From: a bacterium
Lineage (GTDB): Bacteria > KSB1 > UBA2214
Direction: 5' to 3'
Length of the DNA: 17,585 bases
Assembly (NCBI GenBank): GCA_029560815.1
Contig: JAKQKF010000123.1
Span: 1 to 17,585 of the forward strand
Both the position numbers and the translations under genes were made by a program. Each line of letters opens with the position of its first letter. Position 1 is the stretch's first letter. Of the stretch, positions 13,637 through 17,585 are shown piece by piece. The notes beneath the pieces were generated by a model. The model was not told the origin of the DNA. It searched no databases and saw nothing but the letters and a program-made list of their open reading frames with translations.

Positions 13637-14737
13637 ATGAAAAAAACAATCTACGCAACGTTGATCCTGCTGCTGGTCCTGAGCGCAAACCTCATGGCCG
13701 CCTATAATCTGCAGTTCGTTGTTGTGCGCAATGACTATATCAACAGCGGCTACTTTGACGTCAAGGTGCAGATCGCCAGCAGCAGCGCTACCATGACGGT
13801 AGGTACGTCCAATCTGGTTTTTACCTACAATACAAGTGCTATAAATCCACAGCCGCTAAACTTGACAACGCATGCTTTCAGCGGCGGGAATTATAATGTC
13901 ATGATTTTAACAGAGCCTTTCGCCGGACGGCTCTCCCTTAACATCGACCTGGCCTCCCTGAACAACGGGACGGTTGTCGGGACCACCTGGATGGATGTGG
14001 CGACGGTACGCTTCACCATCATCGACCAGACGCTGAATTCGGGGCTGGAATGGCGTTCGATTACTCCCAACAGGACCAACCTCTTTTTGCATGACAACCT
14101 GACCGAAGTACCCAGCGGCGCCCTGAGCCCTCTCGATACCACCCTGCCGGTGGAACTCAGTGCTTTCTCGGCGGTCAACGTCAACGGCGTGGTCAGACTC
14201 TCCTGGACCACCCAGAGCGAAATGAATTCCCTCGGTTTTTATGTCAACCGCCGGGAAGGGACGACGGGCGATTTTGAGCGGATCAGCGGACTGATCGAAG
14301 GGGCGGGCAACTCGGCCGCGCCGAGGAATTATCTATTTGAGGATGAACGCCTCGAAAAAGGCCGCACCTATTCCTACATGCTCGAGGACAAGGATATCAA
14401 CGGCCGGGTGAGCTGGCACGGTCCCATCAGCGTGACCGTCGAAAGCGTGCAGCTTCCGGAGGCCTTTTACGTGGAGCAGAATTACCCCAATCCCTTCAAC
14501 CCCACGACTACGATTGAGTATGGTCTGCCCGAAGCGGCCCATGTGCGCATCCAGATCTTTAATATGCGCGGCGAGCTGGTTCGCACCCTGGTCGACGGCA
14601 TGCAGCAGGCCGGGAATCTGACCCGGCTCTGGGACGGCCTCAACGACAGCGGCTCGATTGTCCCGAGCGGAGTCTACTTCTGCCGGGTGCAGAGCGGCTT
14701 TGAGCACAGGATGATCAAGATGGTCTTTGCCAAATAA
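13637..14737 (+). CDS. Surface protein with cohesin-like domain and FlgD-like C-terminal sorting domain
   Basis: This 366-aa exported protein has a signal peptide (MKKTIYATLILLLVLSANLMA). The cohesin-like beta domain (about 22-150) has YFDVKVQIASSSATMTVG and LVFTYNTSAI. An FN3-like domain follows (about 170-270; LPVELSAF, VVRLSWTTQSEMNSLGFYV). The C-terminal about 90 residues form the FlgD-like domain, YPNPFNPTTTIEYGLPEAA from Tyr283 through VPSGVYFCRVQSG to the end, the type known as a type IX secretion sorting signal in the FCB group. Three in-frame ATGs exist (13625, 13631, 13637); only 13637 has GAGG at 6-nt spacing. It has no promoter of its own, so it is transcribed with the preceding gene, and it ends at a strong terminator. 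Confidence 0.85.
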   Translation: MKKTIYATLILLLVLSANLMAAYNLQFVVVRNDYINSGYFDVKVQIASSSATMTVGTSNLVFTYNTSAINPQPLNLTTHAFSGGNYNVMILTEPFAGRLSLNIDLASLNNGTVVGTTWMDVATVRFTIIDQTLNSGLEWRSITPNRTNLFLHDNLTEVPSGALSPLDTTLPVELSAFSAVNVNGVVRLSWTTQSEMNSLGFYVNRREGTTGDFERISGLIEGAGNSAAPRNYLFEDERLEKGRTYSYMLEDKDINGRVSWHGPISVTVESVQLPEAFYVEQNYPNPFNPTTTIEYGLPEAAHVRIQIFNMRGELVRTLVDGMQQAGNLTRLWDGLNDSGSIVPSGVYFCRVQSGFEHRMIKMVFAK

Positions 14738-14753
14738 GGGCCGAGCGCTCTTC

Positions 14754-14787
14754 AGGGCTGTCCGATGCGATCGGGCAGCCCTTTTTT
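14754..14787 (+). terminator. Intrinsic terminator of the dockerin/cohesin cluster
   Basis: A 13-bp stem with one T-G pair, agggctgtccgat (14754-14766) and atcgggcagccct (14770-14782), with a 3-nt loop, is followed by six T (14782-14787). It lies 17 nt past the stop. Confidence 0.9.
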
Positions 14788-14946
14788 ATTGCCTGCACGT
14801 GTCTGCCTGCGCTCGCGAATGCCCGATCCGGGGCCCTTGCGCCCGCCGTCTCCGCTCAGTCTCTTTGTTCAAGCCGTCCGGCCGGGAGCCCTCGCGGCTA
14901 TCCGGTCCTGGCCTGCTCCTGCGGCGTGCCCGAGGCCACAAAAGAG

Positions 14947-14975
14947 TTGCTTTTCCCGCGGATATTTTTTACTTT
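14947..14975 (+). promoter_or_regulatory. Weak candidate promoter of the M24 peptidase gene
   Basis: TTGCTT (14947-14952) and TACTTT (14970-14975) are 17 bases apart, about 30 nt before ATG 15005. The -10 match is poor (3/6). The rest of 14788-15004 shows no gene: the frame is open there but has no homology-like features. Confidence 0.3.
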
Positions 14976-15004
14976 CCTTCATCCATCTAAAATGTGAGGT
15001 GATT

Positions 15005-16189
15005 ATGGATCTATCCGCCATTCAGCACGCCCTGCAGGACGCCGGCCTCGATGGCTGGCTCTTTTATGATTTTCACAACCGTGACGCCATCGCCGCGCGC
15101 ATTCTCGGCATGGACACCCACCGTTTTGCCTCACGGCGCTGGTACTATTACATTCCGGCCTCCGGCGAGCCGCAGAAACTGGTGCACCGCATCGAGCCCT
15201 GGCGCTGCGATCACCTCCCCGGTGCCAAACATATCTATCTGCCGTGGCAGGAGCAGCACGCCCTGCTCAAATCGATGCTGGGCGGGGCCAAAAAAGTGGC
15301 CATGCAGTATTCCCCCAACAACGCCATTCCCTATGTCTCCATCGTCGATGGCGGCACCGTCGAGCTGCTGCGCAGCTTCGGCGTCAAGGTGATCTCCAGC
15401 GCCGACCTGGTCGGCCGCTTCGAGGCCCATCTCTCGATGGAGGACTGGGCGAGCCACAAGGAGGCGATGGCGGTGCTGCACAAGACCAAGGATGCGGCCT
15501 TCCGGGAGGTCGGACGGCTGATCCGCGCCGGTGTTCCCCCCCGCGAGATCGAGATCGCCGAGTTCATGCGCAGCATCATGCGCGAGCACCATCTCCAGTT
15601 CGAGGACGGCCCGATCGTGGGCATCAACGAGCACGCCGGTGATCCCCATTTCGAACCGACCGAGGCCAACAGCCTGACCATGAAAGAGGGCGACATCCTG
15701 CTGCTCGACCTCTGGGGCAAGATGGACCGCCCCGGTTCCATCTATGCCGACATCACCTGGATGGGCTATATCGGCGCCTCGGTGCCCGCTGCGCTCGAGG
15801 AGATTTTTCAGATCATCCGCCGCGGCCGCGACGCCGCCGTCGCTCTGGTGCGCGAGCGCTTTGCCGCCGGCGTGACGGTCTACGGCTGGGAGGTGGATGA
15901 CGCCTGCCGCAAGGTGATCGAAGCTGCCGGCTATGGCGCCTATTTCACCCACCGTACCGGTCACAACATCGGCGAGGAGGTGCACGGCAACGGGGTGCAC
16001 ATCGACAACCTCGAGACCAAGGATGAGCGCACAATCATCCCGGGCAGCTGCTTCTCGGTCGAGCCGGGCATCTACATGCCGGAGAAGAAGCTGGGCTTTC
16101 GCACCGAGATCGACGTCGTCGTCACCGACGAGGGCGAAGTGACGGTCGAAGGCGGATTGCAGGAAAAGATCGTGCCGATCCTGGCCTGA
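15005..16189 (+). CDS. M24 family metallopeptidase (Xaa-Pro aminopeptidase-like)
   Basis: This 394-aa protein has the two-domain creatinase/prolidase layout: an N-terminal domain (about 1-155) and the pita-bread catalytic domain (about 160-394). All five metal ligands of the dinuclear centre are visible: Asp235 in LLLDLWG, Asp249 in YADITW, His320 in HRTGHNIG, Glu353 in SVEPGIY and Glu368 in FRTEIDV. Members cleave Xaa-Pro bonds or dipeptides; the exact substrate is not readable. No signal peptide is present, so it is likely cytoplasmic, recycling peptides. I chose ATG 15005, with GAGG at 5-nt spacing, because the same frame is open back to 14765 but those 80 residues run through the preceding terminator and a proline/arginine-rich stretch with no family likeness. 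Single gene with its own terminator. Confidence 0.93.
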   Translation: MDLSAIQHALQDAGLDGWLFYDFHNRDAIAARILGMDTHRFASRRWYYYIPASGEPQKLVHRIEPWRCDHLPGAKHIYLPWQEQHALLKSMLGGAKKVAMQYSPNNAIPYVSIVDGGTVELLRSFGVKVISSADLVGRFEAHLSMEDWASHKEAMAVLHKTKDAAFREVGRLIRAGVPPREIEIAEFMRSIMREHHLQFEDGPIVGINEHAGDPHFEPTEANSLTMKEGDILLLDLWGKMDRPGSIYADITWMGYIGASVPAALEEIFQIIRRGRDAAVALVRERFAAGVTVYGWEVDDACRKVIEAAGYGAYFTHRTGHNIGEEVHGNGVHIDNLETKDERTIIPGSCFSVEPGIYMPEKKLGFRTEIDVVVTDEGEVTVEGGLQEKIVPILA

Positions 16190-16212
16190 GAGTGCGAATA
16201 CCGGTAATGAGT

Positions 16213-16246
16213 GCCCTGGCTGCCTGAGGCGGCCAGGGCTTTTTTT
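16213..16246 (+). terminator. Intrinsic terminator after the M24 peptidase
   Basis: A 12-bp stem with one T-G pair, gccctggctgcc (16213-16224) and ggcggccagggc (16228-16239), with a 3-nt loop, is followed by seven T (16240-16246). It lies 24 nt past the stop. Confidence 0.9.
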
Positions 16247-16355
16247 ATGGCAAATACGGCAGCGCTTTCCGCCAGGCTGTGAAAAAGGGAATAGCCCGGC
16301 CGGATGGCGGCGTTAACAGAGTACAGTTGAGGTGATCCGAAAGGGAGAAAGAGAT

Positions 16356-17333
16356 ATGAAAATAATCGGGAAAAAAATAATTCTACTGCTGTGGGCGGGC
16401 CTTTTACTGACCAGCGCCTGCCAGGCACAATCCGGAGATGACCAGATGAAATATAATAAACTGACTGCGGACGAGGAACGGGTGATCCTGCACAAGGGGA
16501 CGGAACGGCCCTTCACCGGGGAGTACACCGACTATGAGGCGAAAGGCACCTATCTCTGCAAGCGCTGCGACGCCCCGCTCTACCGCTCCGAGGATAAATT
16601 CCATTCCGGCTGCGGCTGGCCGAGCTTTGATGACGAGATTCCCGGCGCGGTCAAACGCATCCCCGATGCGGATGGCCAGCGGGTGGAGATCGTCTGCGCC
16701 AGCTGCGGCGGCCATCTCGGCCACGTCTTCACCGGCGAAGGATTTACGGACAAGAACACCCGCCACTGCGTCAACTCCATTTCGATGAAATTTGTGCCGG
16801 CGGGGCAGGAATTGCCGGCGCTCCCCGGCGGGGAAAAGAGCGCAGCAGTCAAGACCGCGAAAGCCTGGTTCGCCGGCGGCTGCTTCTGGGGGGTCGAGCA
16901 CTATTTCGAAAAGGCCGAAGGGGTGGCCGCGGCGGTCTCGGGCTATATGGGCGGGCATGTCAAAAATCCCACATACCAGCAGGTCTGCACCGGCAAAACC
17001 GGCCATTATGAGACCGTTCAGGTGACCTACGATCCCGCGCAGACCAGCTATGAAGCACTGGCGCGGCTCTTTTTCGAAATCCACGACCCCACCCAGAGCG
17101 ACGGCCAGGGACCGGACCTCGGCGACCAGTATCTGTCGGTGATTTTTTATGCGACGCCGGAAGAGAAGGTGGCTGCGGAAAAACTGATCAACATTCTGAA
17201 GGAGAAGGGCTACAAGGTGGCCACGAAGGTGATCCCGGCTTCGACATTTTGGGCGGCGGAGGAGTACCATCAGGACTATTACGCCCACAAGGGTAAACCC
17301 CCCTACTGCCATTTTTATACCAAGCGGTTTTGA
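16356..17333 (+). CDS. Bifunctional methionine sulfoxide reductase B/A, lipoprotein
   Basis: The fused enzyme reduces both diastereomers of methionine sulfoxide: the MsrB domain (about residues 31-155) takes the R form, the MsrA domain (about 168-325) the S form. MsrB shows the zinc Cys pairs C68xxC71 and C114xxC117, the resolving Cys86 in SGCGWPSF and the catalytic Cys138 in RHCVNS. MsrA shows catalytic Cys176 in GGCFWGVE, then GYMGG, GHYETVQV, HDPTQ and a C-terminal YCHF cysteine that may recycle it. The N-terminus is a signal peptide with lipobox LLTSAC (Cys22), so the enzyme should be anchored outside the cytoplasm and would need an exported electron donor. ATG 16356 has GGGAG upstream; an in-frame GTG at 16332 lies 24 nt upstream and would only lengthen the signal. 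Total 325 aa, frame intact. Confidence 0.94.
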   Translation: MKIIGKKIILLLWAGLLLTSACQAQSGDDQMKYNKLTADEERVILHKGTERPFTGEYTDYEAKGTYLCKRCDAPLYRSEDKFHSGCGWPSFDDEIPGAVKRIPDADGQRVEIVCASCGGHLGHVFTGEGFTDKNTRHCVNSISMKFVPAGQELPALPGGEKSAAVKTAKAWFAGGCFWGVEHYFEKAEGVAAAVSGYMGGHVKNPTYQQVCTGKTGHYETVQVTYDPAQTSYEALARLFFEIHDPTQSDGQGPDLGDQYLSVIFYATPEEKVAAEKLINILKEKGYKVATKVIPASTFWAAEEYHQDYYAHKGKPPYCHFYTKRF

Positions 17334-17354
17334 ACTGCTGCAATCCTGCAGAAA

Positions 17355-17393
17355 CAGAAACGGCGGGCAGGTCTATCCTGTCCGCCGTTTCTG
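17355..17393. terminator. Bidirectional terminator hairpin between convergent genes
   Basis: A 17-bp stem with one G-T pair runs from cagaaacggcgggcagg (17355-17371) to cctgtccgccgtttctg (17377-17393), with the 5-nt loop tctat. It lies between the stop of msrBA (17333) and the stop of the opposite-strand gene (17422). T-rich tails are short on both sides, but stem length and position suit termination from both directions. Confidence 0.75.
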
Positions 17394-17421
17394 GTATTTA
17401 TTCGAACCCAGGCTCTTCAGC

Positions 17422-17585
17422 TCAGTTGCCGGAGGTCGTGGTGGTATAGATCACCAGAAAGATCGTCGCCAGCTGGGCGGCGACGGCGATGAGATCCCGG
17501 GAGAGCTGCCAATAATCCCTTTCCGGTTTCTCCGGGATGAAGATGGTGTCTCCGATCTCGACAGCGGTGTCATCGTCCGGTTTGG
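17422..17585 (-). CDS. Polysaccharide export protein (SLBB type), C-terminal end
   Basis: Only the last 53 residues are in the window; the gene enters from the right edge. They read VEIGDTIFIPEKPERDYW followed by a hydrophobic segment LIAVAAQLATIFLVIYTTT and the stop. 'GDTIFIPEKP' is the typical closing strand of an SLBB domain, and the terminal membrane-like helix is what is seen in SLBB polysaccharide biosynthesis/export proteins (Wza/GumB-related outer-membrane exporters) of FCB-type bacteria. The family call rests on a short piece, so it is a probable one. It converges with msrBA across the hairpin at 17355-17393. Confidence 0.68.
   Translation of the reverse strand, partial: KPDDDTAVEIGDTIFIPEKPERDYWQLSRDLIAVAAQLATIFLVIYTTTTSGN

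Noticed and set aside
14765..15004. Longer M24 peptidase start at 14765
   Set aside because: It begins inside the preceding terminator and the extra 80 residues have no family likeness; ATG 15005 has a good ribosome site.
16332..16355. GTG start 24 nt upstream in the msrBA gene
   Set aside because: ATG 16356 gives a standard lipoprotein signal peptide with a ribosome site (GGGAG) that lies inside the longer version.

Overview
The window is GC-rich bacterial chromosome. Its mix of housekeeping and envelope genes points to the FCB group (Fibrobacterota-Chlorobi-Bacteroidota) or a neighbouring candidate phylum of the KSB1/Calditrichota kind. The grounds are a surface protein ending in a FlgD-like YPNPFNPTTTI sorting domain typical of type IX secretion substrates, dockerin-like proteins ending in 'VP', Big_5/Ig-fold lipoproteins of the 'CA..G.P.GGP.D..PP' type, and an exported S9 peptidase. 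This placement is inferred from protein style, not from a tree.

Layout. (1) 1-908: 3' part of dihydroorotase (pyrC), cut by the left edge. (2) 1040-4823: a translation cluster on the plus strand, rplM-rpsI, rpsB-tsf, pyrH-frr. It has a good promoter before rplM and strong intrinsic terminators after tsf and after frr. (3) 4913-5680: a class I SAM-dependent methyltransferase. (4) 5711-9939, minus strand: a three-gene operon for exported proteins (multi-domain Ig-like lipoprotein, S9 prolyl-oligopeptidase-like peptidase, small lipoprotein). (5) 9975-10066: a divergent promoter region. (6) 10112-11170: a Tat-exported S66 LD-carboxypeptidase. (7) 11323-14737: three exported proteins that share domains in a mosaic way (FN3, a 110-125 aa 'VDW...HRNH' domain, dockerin-like repeats, a cohesin-like beta domain, a FlgD-like C-terminal sorting domain), closed by a strong terminator. 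(8) 15005-16189: M24 metallopeptidase with its own terminator. (9) 16356-17333: a lipoprotein MsrB-MsrA fusion, followed by a bidirectional terminator shared with (10) the minus-strand C-terminal end of an SLBB-type polysaccharide export protein running off the right edge.

How the genes work together. The left third is ordinary translation and nucleotide metabolism. From 5.7 kb on almost everything is envelope or extracytoplasmic: proteases, cell-wall carboxypeptidase, oxidative repair of methionine in exported proteins, exopolysaccharide export and surface adhesion or scaffold proteins. The most interesting part is the 11.3-14.7 kb trio. Two proteins carry dockerin-like calcium loops and a third, with a C-terminal surface-sorting domain, carries a cohesin-like N-terminal domain. 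This could be a small surface assembly of cohesin-dockerin type. The upstream region of the first gene holds alternative hairpins that bury its start codon.

No tRNA, rRNA, CRISPR array, insertion sequence or integrase was seen. No intergenic gap exceeds 300 bases.
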